Assembly: GCA_046297095.1 (NCBI GenBank)
Contig: JBKCNS010000010.1
Span: 1 to 64,000, forward strand
Length of the DNA stretch: 64,000 nucleotides
Source: JBBATK01 sp046297095
GTDB lineage: Bacteria; Bacteroidota; Ignavibacteria; Kapaibacteriales; NICIL-2
Direction: 5' to 3'
The position numbers and the translations under genes are program-made. Below are positions 1-7,542 of this stretch, piece after piece. The notes under the pieces are model-generated. The model ran no database searches and was not told where the DNA came from. It saw nothing but the letters and a program-made list of their open reading frames with translations. Positions within the stretch are counted from its first letter, which is position 1. Each line of letters begins with the position of its first letter.

Positions 1-950
1 TCTGTTGCGCAGGCTCGAGCAAACTCTGTGGCTTGAGCATCGTTGATAAGCGGCGGATACCCGATCACCGCCGTGAACTCGCTCTCCACTCCATGCAAGG
101 AACACAAAATGCGGCTATGCTCTTCCAGCCGCGTAAGAGTATCCCGGCGCCATTGCTCGTTGAAAGACCTCAAGGTACCCTTCAGTTCCACCACATCGGG
201 AATAATGTTGGTTGCGGAACCGCCGTGAATGGAGGTCACGGAAATCACACCGGCATCCAGCGGATTGCGGCTGCGCGTAACAAGTGTTTGAAGATGAGAG
301 ATCAGCTCCGCTGCGGCTACAATGGGATCTTTGCCCTTGTGAGGTTGCGCGGCATGAGCACCAAATCCGCGAAGAGTCCAGTAGAGTTCATCGGCGCTTG
401 CCATCATTGGGCCGGACACAAACTCTGCTACTCCTGCATCGGCATCGGGATTAACATGCTGGCCGAAGATTACCTCCGGAACGGGATCGGTCAGGGCGCC
501 GTCGGCAATCATGAGCGACGCTCCCCCGGGAGATTTTTCCTCGCCCGGTTGAAAAAGTAGTTTCACCACACCCGGAATCTGCTGCTCCATACCTTTGAGT
601 ATCTGTGCAGTTCCCAGCAGCATTGCAGTGTGTGCGTCGTGGCCGCAGGCATGCATCACTCCCGGAATGGTAGAAGCGAAGGGCAATCCCGTTTCTTCGT
701 GTATGGGCAGGGCATCGATATCGGCCCGCAACGCCACACAGCGCGAACCACTGCCGATGTGCGCTACCACACCGGTGCCGGCTACGCGACGATATTGCAC
801 ACCCATGCTGTCCAGTTGCGCCATGATATAGGCGCAGGTTTGCTCTTCCTGAAACGAAAGCTCAGGATGCGCATGTAAATGCCGCCGGTGGGCGATAATG
901 GTTTGAGCTTTGTTTTCAGCCTCTGTACGAAGCATGGATGCAAGATTCAT
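1..950 (-). CDS. M20D-family amidohydrolase (3' end outside window)
   Basis: Zinc-dependent amidohydrolase of the M20D (hippurate hydrolase / N-acyl amino acid deacylase) family, cytosolic. From the ATG at 950, 316 codons are visible; the C-terminus lies beyond base 1. Family metal-binding motifs are present: MHACGHDAHTAM (Cys102, His104), QPGEEKSPGGA (Glu137/138) and FGQHVNPD (His165). The dimerisation-lid motif GFGAHAAQPHKGKDP follows near residue 197. It is the downstream neighbour of dapF on the same strand, 85 bp away. Because this family includes N-acetyl-diaminopimelate deacetylases, a role in diaminopimelate synthesis is possible, but substrate cannot be read from the sequence and general acyl-amino-acid hydrolysis is equally likely. 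Confidence 0.93.
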   Translation of the reverse strand, partial: MNLASMLRTEAENKAQTIIAHRRHLHAHPELSFQEEQTCAYIMAQLDSMGVQYRRVAGTGVVAHIGSGSRCVALRADIDALPIHEETGLPFASTIPGVMHACGHDAHTAMLLGTAQILKGMEQQIPGVVKLLFQPGEEKSPGGASLMIADGALTDPVPEVIFGQHVNPDADAGVAEFVSGPMMASADELYWTLRGFGAHAAQPHKGKDPIVAAAELISHLQTLVTRSRNPLDAGVISVTSIHGGSATNIIPDVVELKGTLRSFNEQWRRDTLTRLEEHSRILCSLHGVESEFTAVIGYPPLINDAQATEFARACAT

Positions 951-1035
951 AACACCACTTCACAATATTGGTTATCGAAATATCAATGGCTCAGCCGAAC
1001 ACGCAACTTCGAGTCACAGCATTCACGCACTACCT

Positions 1036-1938
1036 TCAAGCAAACTCTGCCTCGTCGAATACAATGTCGGCCTCAGCCAGAATCACTGCAGGGCCTTGTA
1101 GAAACAGAGCCGAGATGTTCTTCTGCGCATCTCGCTGCACTACGCATGTTAACTGCTCTCCGCCGGGCGGAATACAGGTCCATGACTCAATGCCGGAGTC
1201 TGATTGCAGTGCATTGATTACACTTACTGCCAACGCACCGGTGCCGCATGCGCGCGTTATGGCCTCCACACCGCGCTCGAAGGTCCATAGCTGAATTGTG
1301 GAAAGGCCCACACGCTCGTACACGCTTACGTTCGCACCACGGGCGAACATAGAATGCGAACGAATGCTTGGAGCCAGAACCGAGAACATCTCTGCACTGA
1401 ACTTCCCGAACACCCTCTCCCACTCGTGCTTCTCTATCATCACATGATCCGAGCCCACATCCACATACGCGCCATTCAACACTCCTTCGGATAGCGGTAT
1501 CTCTACGTTTTGCAAAACGGTTCGCGGAGGCGGGAATTGCAATGTCACATCAGCATCGCTAAGTGTAAACGGGAAATCTGTATTTGCCATGCGCAAGATT
1601 CCGGAATTCACATTGGCATCTAATGCACCTACCTGCCGTGCAAACCTCAGGGCGCAACGGCCGCCATTGCCACACATCATCGAGGACGATCCATCCGGAT
1701 TGTAGAAGTCCACAGTTACTGTAGCCGTTACTGTAGCTGTTACTGTAGCCGTCTCGTTGTAATGCACACCGCGCAGCACAAGTACGCCTTCGGTTGCGTC
1801 TGCCTGTGCTTTGGTGGGCCTTACTAGCAACGGGCACATTCGTGATATGAGCTCATGGCTGTACACTCCGGCGCGATCATCAATCACGGTGAACAGGTTC
1901 CCTGCTCCGGACATGTATGTTACAGGAAGTGATGTCAT
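1036..1938 (-). CDS. dapF: Diaminopimelate epimerase
   Basis: Cofactor-independent racemisation of LL- to meso-diaminopimelate for lysine and peptidoglycan, cytosolic. The 300 residues keep both catalytic cysteines: Cys89 in MMCGNGGRC and Cys231 in AITRACGTGAL, plus the N-terminal GAGN motif (residues 11-14). Length is a little above the usual 270-280. Part of the excess is a run of three VTAT units at residues 64-75, encoded by three 12-bp tandem repeats just before the conserved NPDGS segment. Lies between a SuhB-like phosphatase gene upstream and an M20D amidohydrolase downstream, all on the minus strand. Identification is firm; only the repeat is unusual. Confidence 0.96.
   Translation of the reverse strand: MTSLPVTYMSGAGNLFTVIDDRAGVYSHELISRMCPLLVRPTKAQADATEGVLVLRGVHYNETATVTATVTATVTVDFYNPDGSSSMMCGNGGRCALRFARQVGALDANVNSGILRMANTDFPFTLSDADVTLQFPPPRTVLQNVEIPLSEGVLNGAYVDVGSDHVMIEKHEWERVFGKFSAEMFSVLAPSIRSHSMFARGANVSVYERVGLSTIQLWTFERGVEAITRACGTGALAVSVINALQSDSGIESWTCIPPGGEQLTCVVQRDAQKNISALFLQGPAVILAEADIVFDEAEFA
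1715..1750 (+). repeat. In-frame 12-bp tandem repeat inside dapF
   Basis: Three copies of a 12-bp unit (gttactgtagcc, with one copy ending in t) run from 1715 to 1750. On the coding minus strand they give three VTAT units in DapF. The copies are almost identical at DNA level, which points to recent duplication rather than protein-level selection. Confidence 0.95.
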
Positions 1939-2045
1939 AAAATAAAGTAAATGCAGAGCTGCGATTGCAAGGAAGTGCTCGCTCTACACACAAGAGCACT
2001 TCACATCAAGTTATTGTTCACCATAGCTCGGCGTTTTTGATAGCT

Positions 2046-2852
2046 CTACGCCCTTGCAAGAAACTCTACAAACGCGGGATGAACATATGAATTCGTGGCG
2101 AGGATTGTTGTAGACCCAAGATCAAAATCGCTTCCCGAATACTCCGTTACCCTGCCCCCCGCCTCTTGCACCAGCAGCATTCCTGCTGCCACATCCCAGG
2201 GCTTAAGGGCACTTTCCCAGAAGGCATCAAATCTACCGCAGGCAACGTAGGCAAGATCTATTGCAGCCGAACCCAAGCGCCGCACCGGCACACCCATGTG
2301 CACAAATCGAGAGAAGTACTCTAATGTGCCGGGAGCATTTTCGTCCACGTTATATGGGAAGCCGGTTACGATGAAGGACTCTTCCAGCCTTGACTGCGCG
2401 CTTACGGCAATTGGCACATCGTTACACCGCGCTCCATGCCCACGTACGGCAGTGAACATTTCGTCCAGCAAGGGCTGGTACACCACTCCTGCCTGCACAA
2501 CGCCATCTACTTCTGCAGCTATACTCACGCAAAACAGCGGTACGCCGTGAGCAAAATTCACGGTGCCGTCCAGAGGATCAATGATCCATCGCAAACCGGA
2601 GGGCGCTTCGCTGCCGCCGCTCTCCTCTGCAAGAAACGAAGCACCGGGGTATTGCGCTCGTATATGCTCAATGATAGCATTCTCCGAGGCCACATCAAAC
2701 TGTGTAACAAGGTTGTGCACGCCACCCTTGGTGCTGATGACTTTGACCTGCGAAAACCCATCCCGAAGAATTGCCCCGGCCAGAACTGCAGCGGCACGAG
2801 CTGTTGCGCATAACTCATGGGGGAAAGAAAGATCGGGTGTATTGGTAAGCAT
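2046..2852 (-). CDS. suhB: Inositol monophosphatase family protein (SuhB/CysQ-like)
   Basis: Magnesium-dependent sugar/inositol phosphatase of the IMPase fold, expected in the cytosol. From the ATG at 2852 it has 268 residues, normal for the family. Metal-site motifs are present: LAEESGG (Glu), IIDPLDGTVNFAHG (the DPxDGT signature) and WDVAAGMLLVQEAGG near the C-terminus. A longer reading starting at 2897 would add 15 hydrophobic residues that no relative needs, so 2852 is preferred; neither start has a good Shine-Dalgarno. Substrate (inositol-1-phosphate, histidinol phosphate or PAP) cannot be decided. Divergent from the polysaccharide export gene; dapF follows 107 bp downstream. Confidence 0.9.
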   Translation of the reverse strand: MLTNTPDLSFPHELCATARAAAVLAGAILRDGFSQVKVISTKGGVHNLVTQFDVASENAIIEHIRAQYPGASFLAEESGGSEAPSGLRWIIDPLDGTVNFAHGVPLFCVSIAAEVDGVVQAGVVYQPLLDEMFTAVRGHGARCNDVPIAVSAQSRLEESFIVTGFPYNVDENAPGTLEYFSRFVHMGVPVRRLGSAAIDLAYVACGRFDAFWESALKPWDVAAGMLLVQEAGGRVTEYSGSDFDLGSTTILATNSYVHPAFVEFLARA

Positions 2853-2970
2853 AGCGAAAGCAAAGAAAAACAGCCAACTTCGAAGCGCTTGGACCATGTG
2901 CGGCCAACAGCGATATCATTAGCAAAATTGATTATTTTCGCTGACGTACAGTTAGGCCACCGATCATTCT

Positions 2971-2986
2971 CCGGAGAGTTCCTATC
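2971..2986 (+). promoter_or_regulatory. Shine-Dalgarno and apparent ATC start of the export gene
   Basis: GGAGAG at 2973-2978 lies 5 bases before ATC at 2984-2986. Read from that ATC, the protein begins Met-Lys-Thr-Tyr-Arg followed by an unbroken hydrophobic stretch, a textbook signal peptide. Between the in-frame stop at 2942-2944 and the TTG at 3029 there is no ATG, GTG or TTG in this frame. Confidence 0.55.
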
Positions 2987-4606
2987 AAAACCTATAGGTT
3001 AACCCTTACCGCTCTTGCGGTTCTCGTTTTGTTTCTTCCTGCCTTGGTAGCTCAACCCGGCAATTTCATACGCTTGCCAAAGCTCATTATTGCACCTAAC
3101 GGTTATGATACCGTGGGAGCAAAAAACGCTTTACGTATAGCAGAAGAAACACAGAACATAGTGGAGAAGGCAGTGGATCCTGCCTCGTACTTTTTAGGAC
3201 CCAATGATGTACTGACAGTGGCCGTAACAGGGCCGCAGCCGGCATCGTATGACATTCACGTCTCGCCCGACTTTAAAGTGCTCGTACCAGCTGTACCGGC
3301 GATTGATGTTCGCGGTTGTACGTTACTCGATGGTCAGAAGAAGATATCCGCGGCCGTACAGCGAGTGTACAGAACCCAGACAGTGGATGTTATCCTAAAA
3401 AAAATCAAGCAGTTCAAAGTTTCCATTTATGGAGCGGTTCGCAAGCCCATTGTGGTAAGTGCAAGTTCAACGGATCGCGTGTCGGAGGTATTGGACCGCG
3501 CGGGCGGGCTGATGTACAACGCATCTACGCGACGAATTACAATTATCAGAGACAGCGCTGTGATCAAGGTAGATTTATTGCGGTACTTCACGGACGGATT
3601 GGATTCGGCCAATCCCTATGTATTCTGCGGTGATAAAATCAACGTTCCCTACATCACGGACGAGGAATGCGTTTCGGTATCCGGAAGCGTAAAGCAGCCC
3701 GGTTTGTACGAATACATGCCCGGTGATTCGTTGCTGTCGTACCTGTCATTTGCTCAAGGCACAACCGTTGTAGGCCTTCTGGACTCGGTGGAAGTCTCGC
3801 GCTTTGAGGAATCCGGTATTCGCACCTTCTCTGTTATCGTAGATATAGGCTCGGGAGCAGGCAACATCCCTATCAACCTGGGGGACAAGATTTACGTTCG
3901 CGAAAAGACCGGTGTGTTCAAAAAGAACGAAGTGGCTATAGCCGGCGGTGTTGCACACCCTGGAAGCTACAGCATCAATCCCAAAACCGACCGACTCTCC
4001 GACTTAATCACACGAGCAGGTGGATATACCGAAGACGCTCAGCCCGAGACGGGTTTGCTCTTCCGCAGAAAAGACTTTACCTGGTACGACCGAGAGCTCG
4101 ATCGATTGAGCAAAATGAAACCGGAAAACATGAACGAGTACGAAACGCGCTACTATCGCACGAAGACCTCGGAGAACATGGGTTTGGTGTCCGTTGACTT
4201 TGAAAAGATCTTTACTGCGTCGGGTGCAGACGCCAATCCTCTTCTCGTAAACATGGACTCGGTGTATGTGCCGCGGTCTACGAACTATGTTACTCTTATA
4301 GGCCGCGTCATCAAGCCGGGCCGTGTTCCCTTCCGAAGTTCAAGCACCTATCTCGATTACGTGAGGAGCGCGGGCGGCTTCGGGCTTCGTGCCGACGAAG
4401 ATGAAGTGCTGATACAAAAAGTTTCCGGTGAATTGCATAGAGCCATCGATTACTCGGCCCGCATGGATCCGGGAGATAACATTCTAGTTCCCGAACAATC
4501 TGACGTAAAGTTTGTGGACATTTTCACAACAGCTCTTTCTATCACTGCCCAACTCGCCACCATCGTTGGTGTTGTGCTCGGTGTAGTCTTTGCATATCGC
4601 AAATAA
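2984..4606 (+). CDS. Outer-membrane polysaccharide export protein (Wza-like, SLBB domains)
   Basis: Polysaccharide export (OPX) protein, expected to form the periplasmic/outer-membrane conduit for capsule or exopolysaccharide. An N-terminal signal peptide (TLTALAVLVLFLPALVAQ) is followed by a Poly_export domain beginning YFLGPNDVLTV. Then come SLBB-type repeats, recognisable at VSVSGSVKQPGLYEYMPGD, VAIAGGVAHPGSYSINPKT and VTLIGRVIKPGRVPFRSSS. A hydrophobic C-terminal helix ends in FAYRK. About 540 residues if started at the ATC at 2984; the first standard start (TTG at 3029) would remove most of the signal peptide. The chain-length determinant follows after 8 bp, so the two form an OPX-PCP pair. 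No glycosyltransferase, Wzx or Wzy lies beside them. Confidence 0.88.
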   Translation: MKTYRLTLTALAVLVLFLPALVAQPGNFIRLPKLIIAPNGYDTVGAKNALRIAEETQNIVEKAVDPASYFLGPNDVLTVAVTGPQPASYDIHVSPDFKVLVPAVPAIDVRGCTLLDGQKKISAAVQRVYRTQTVDVILKKIKQFKVSIYGAVRKPIVVSASSTDRVSEVLDRAGGLMYNASTRRITIIRDSAVIKVDLLRYFTDGLDSANPYVFCGDKINVPYITDEECVSVSGSVKQPGLYEYMPGDSLLSYLSFAQGTTVVGLLDSVEVSRFEESGIRTFSVIVDIGSGAGNIPINLGDKIYVREKTGVFKKNEVAIAGGVAHPGSYSINPKTDRLSDLITRAGGYTEDAQPETGLLFRRKDFTWYDRELDRLSKMKPENMNEYETRYYRTKTSENMGLVSVDFEKIFTASGADANPLLVNMDSVYVPRSTNYVTLIGRVIKPGRVPFRSSSTYLDYVRSAGGFGLRADEDEVLIQKVSGELHRAIDYSARMDPGDNILVPEQSDVKFVDIFTTALSITAQLATIVGVVLGVVFAYRK

Positions 4607-4614
4607 GAATACCC

Positions 4615-5817
4615 ATGAATACTACCCAAACACCACAGTTGGCGCCCACAGAGAACACCATTTCCATTCCGGACTTGGTCCGTAACAACACACGGTTCAT
4701 CCTGCGATTCACCGCTGTTTGCGCCGTGCTGATACTCGGGTACAGTTTTGTGATGCGGCAAACATTCGAGGCCGGAGCTAAGCTGGTGGCCACGGACACA
4801 AAGTCGAATTCAATGTCGTCTCTGCTTGGCGGAATACCTGCTTTTGTAACAGGCGGTGCCGGAGCAGGCGCAAGCTCGGCGATGAGCATGGTAGAGATTG
4901 TTCAATCGCGAACAAATGCCGATTATATTATCCGCACGTGCAGACTGGACACCGTGTGGTTGTTTCGCGACCAAACGCGCGAAGAGCGCCAGAAGGCAGT
5001 GCTGGAGTTAATGAGCGTGGATGCCAAGCGCACAAGCGGTGTTATTACTGTTTCGTGCCTAATGCAAACCCCTTTTCTGGCTTCACAAGCGGAACAACGC
5101 TTAACGGCAGAGATTGCCGCTCAGATGTGCAATGCTGCTATAGCCGGTCTTGATAGCGCAAACAGATCAAAGACGAATAGCACTGCTCGCAAAGCCCGTA
5201 TGTATATCGAGCGAGTTCTTGCTACGAATCATGCTAAGATTGATTCTCTGCAAAAGACCATGATCGAATACCAGAAGAAGTATCACATTTACACGCCGGA
5301 AACTCAAGCAGAAGCTCTTGTTACCAATGCCGTTTCTATTGGTACAGAGCTGGCAAAAGCGGAGACTGAATTGCGCTTAGGGCGAGAGCAGTTTCAAGAG
5401 AATACTCCGTACGTAAAGGCATTGGAAACTAAAGTGTCGTCGCTTCAGGCCCAGTTTGCGCAGGCGCAGAATGGCGGCATTGGAGCTAACGACCAGCTGT
5501 CGATTCCGGTGGGCACTCTGCCGGAAATATCCATGGGATATGTAAACCTGGTTCGCGACATCAAGATTTTGGAGCAGGTAAATGCGTACCTGGAATCACA
5601 ACGTATGCAGGAGTCCATCCAGGAAGAGCGCGATGTTCCTACCGTACAGGTAATTGATCCGGCATTCCCGCCGGAGAAAAAGTCTTCCCCTTCTCGTGTA
5701 TGGATGCTGGTACTAGGCAGCGTGGTAGCAGCACTGGTAAGTATCATGATCGTGTTTGTACGGCAAACATTTTTCTCTGCCGGTCAGTCCACGAATGCCG
5801 CTTCACCGGCCGCGTAG
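4615..5817 (+). CDS. Wzz/GumC-type chain-length determinant (PCP) protein
   Basis: Inner-membrane polysaccharide co-polymerase that works with the OPX protein encoded 8 bp upstream. The 400 residues follow the family plan: a transmembrane helix near residues 28-47 (RFTAVCAVLILGYSFVM), a long periplasmic region with coiled-coil stretches at roughly 180-330, the proline-rich motif DPAFPPEKKSSPSRVW, and a second transmembrane helix (MLVLGSVVAALVSIMIVFV). There is no C-terminal tyrosine-kinase domain, so it is the kinase-less type. The ATG at 4615 is taken as start. It converges on an HD-domain gene 25 bp away. Confidence 0.9.
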   Translation: MNTTQTPQLAPTENTISIPDLVRNNTRFILRFTAVCAVLILGYSFVMRQTFEAGAKLVATDTKSNSMSSLLGGIPAFVTGGAGAGASSAMSMVEIVQSRTNADYIIRTCRLDTVWLFRDQTREERQKAVLELMSVDAKRTSGVITVSCLMQTPFLASQAEQRLTAEIAAQMCNAAIAGLDSANRSKTNSTARKARMYIERVLATNHAKIDSLQKTMIEYQKKYHIYTPETQAEALVTNAVSIGTELAKAETELRLGREQFQENTPYVKALETKVSSLQAQFAQAQNGGIGANDQLSIPVGTLPEISMGYVNLVRDIKILEQVNAYLESQRMQESIQEERDVPTVQVIDPAFPPEKKSSPSRVWMLVLGSVVAALVSIMIVFVRQTFFSAGQSTNAASPAA

Positions 5818-5842
5818 AGCACGGATGTACGGGATTTCATTC

Positions 5843-6442
5843 CTAACCCAGGAACTTATTCCGAACCATTTTCATTTCGGTAACGAGTACATGTAATGCC
5901 TGGTTACGCGATCCTTCGGCCAGTGGTAGGTATCTCTCGCTGGTGTCGCTGACATACTTGATGGGATTGCTTTTCAAATCGAATTCAAGGCAACGGAAAT
6001 TATCCAGACGGGCCGCCAGGCGCACGATCAAGCAGTCTTCGCTTGAACGTTTAAGCAGCTCAGCATGTGCTATATCAATGGCATCGTAATTCAATTCTTG
6101 AGCGCTAAGGTCCTTGGTGAGCGTCTCTACTACGTACGACACATACTCACCGAAGTTGTACGAGATAATCTCTTTGGTTATCTGCTTCGAATCTTCCAGC
6201 ACATCGTGTAGTAGCACAGCGCATACCAAATCGGCATCATACAGACGCAGCTCTTCGATAACAATCTTGCAGACGCGAGTACAGTGATAAAAGTACGGCG
6301 TGCCATCGCGACGCGTTTGCTGCTCGTGCACGCTACGCGCCATCTCGTACGCACTCATCACCCTTTGCAAATCCACAAGGCTCATCTTGTCGTGGAGTAA
6401 GTACTCCAGCTCGCTTTGGGTAAGATGTGTCTTGTTATACAT
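5843..6442 (-). CDS. HD-domain protein similar to (p)ppGpp hydrolases
   Basis: Small (199 residues) metal-dependent HD hydrolase resembling the hydrolase half of RelA/SpoT and stand-alone MESH1-type enzymes. Visible signature: GTPYFYHCTRV (first metal His), then LVCAVLLHDVLEDS (the HD pair followed by the ED segment typical of ppGpp hydrolases), and RLAARLDNFRCLEF, which corresponds to the conserved KLADRLHNMR-like region. There is no synthetase, TGS or ACT domain. It follows a PhnD-like binding protein by only 12 bp and is probably co-transcribed with it. Family membership is clear; the substrate (ppGpp or another nucleotide) is inferred. Confidence 0.8.
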   Translation of the reverse strand: MYNKTHLTQSELEYLLHDKMSLVDLQRVMSAYEMARSVHEQQTRRDGTPYFYHCTRVCKIVIEELRLYDADLVCAVLLHDVLEDSKQITKEIISYNFGEYVSYVVETLTKDLSAQELNYDAIDIAHAELLKRSSEDCLIVRLAARLDNFRCLEFDLKSNPIKYVSDTSERYLPLAEGSRNQALHVLVTEMKMVRNKFLG

Positions 6443-6454
6443 ACGAATCAGGCG

Positions 6455-7393
6455 TTAACGTTTCTTCGAAAGAGCTTTGTTCAGGTCTATACCAAATCCG
6501 CGAATGAGCATTCGTAACTCATCGTAGTCAGCGTCGGATGCAGGCGCCAAGCCTTCCACACTGTATGTGGCAAACAGTACTTTCTTCCCTTGCTCCGTTG
6601 CTTGAAAATCCAGCAATGACTTTTTGATTTTTGCTTCCATTTCCGGCGGAAAGCCCGAACGAAACACCACGGGATCGTTAGGAATTTCGTCGGTAAGAGC
6701 CAGTATCTTTACTTTGTCATACACGTCAGGGAACTGCGTTTTCACGCGAACTCTGGCGTCGAGTATCTCGCCGGTTTTAGTATCGGGCGCGGAGTAATAC
6801 GCGGCTCCGGCATCTACCTGTTTCTGATACACCATCGTAACCACATTGTCGTGCTTGCCGGCAAAGACAGAATCCGAAACACGAATATTCTTGGACTGTA
6901 ATAGTGCTCGGGGCAACACATACCCGGATGTAGATACAGCATCCACATACGCAAACGATTTGCCGTTGAGTTGTTCCAATGATTGTATTCCGTTGTCTAC
7001 GTGCGTGAGTATTTCTCCCCGGTACCGCCGTTCCCCGTTGCGACGAATCACCATCATAGATGCATGCGCGTCGTACTTTTCGTGAGCTTTGATGTAGCTG
7101 AATGTATTGGTAATGGCAAAGTCCACGCCGCCGCTACCGAACGACTCCACCACCACGATAAAACTGGCCGGAACCGATGCCACATAGGAATAACCCGTAG
7201 CCCTGCTCAAAAAAGCTACCAGGGAATCCGCACTGGCCGTAACCTTGTGCGCCTCCACGGAGGGAGTAAGCATCAGCTTAATGGGGTTGCGCGCCGAGCC
7301 CAATTCCTCGGACCCGGAACGAAAAAATGGCGCAAGACTGAGCCTCACAAGGATGGCCAAAAGAAGAATAATATACCAGCCGGCTTTCTTCAT
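6455..7393 (-). CDS. PhnD-like phosphate/phosphonate-type substrate-binding protein
   Basis: Periplasmic-binding-protein fold of the PhnD/PtxB group, 312 residues. A hydrophobic N-terminal segment (AGWYIILLLAILVRLSLAP) acts as signal or membrane anchor. Family features: KLMLTPS at the start of the mature domain, then VDFAITNTFSYI, LNGKSFAYVDAVSTSGYVLP, the ligand-pocket region SVFAGKHDNVVTMVYQKQVDAGAAY, and LALTDEIPNDPVVF. Started at the ATG at 7393 so that the hydrophobic segment is N-terminal. No ABC ATPase or permease gene is adjacent; its only partner is the HD hydrolase gene 12 bp downstream. It may therefore be a sensor-type binding protein rather than a transporter component; that is inference. 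Confidence 0.82.
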   Translation of the reverse strand: MKKAGWYIILLLAILVRLSLAPFFRSGSEELGSARNPIKLMLTPSVEAHKVTASADSLVAFLSRATGYSYVASVPASFIVVVESFGSGGVDFAITNTFSYIKAHEKYDAHASMMVIRRNGERRYRGEILTHVDNGIQSLEQLNGKSFAYVDAVSTSGYVLPRALLQSKNIRVSDSVFAGKHDNVVTMVYQKQVDAGAAYYSAPDTKTGEILDARVRVKTQFPDVYDKVKILALTDEIPNDPVVFRSGFPPEMEAKIKKSLLDFQATEQGKKVLFATYSVEGLAPASDADYDELRMLIRGFGIDLNKALSKKR

Positions 7394-7506
7394 GGTAGTA
7401 ATGCTTCTTTGGTAGTTGTAGGTGCTTGGGTAATTTTGCAATCTGTTCAGCAGAACGCGCCGCCGCAATATGCGATGCGAAGTTGCAGATCACGTATCAC
7501 ATTGTA

Positions 7507-7514
7507 CAAATATA
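7507..7514 (-). promoter_or_regulatory. Possible TAnnTTTG promoter element (minus strand)
   Basis: The minus strand reads TATATTTG here, matching the Bacteroidota -7 consensus TAnnTTTG, 113 bases upstream of the PhnD-like gene start at 7393. No convincing -33 TTG was located, so this is tentative. Confidence 0.25.
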
Positions 7515-7542
7515 TCTTCCTTCAATTTCAGAAGAACGATCC

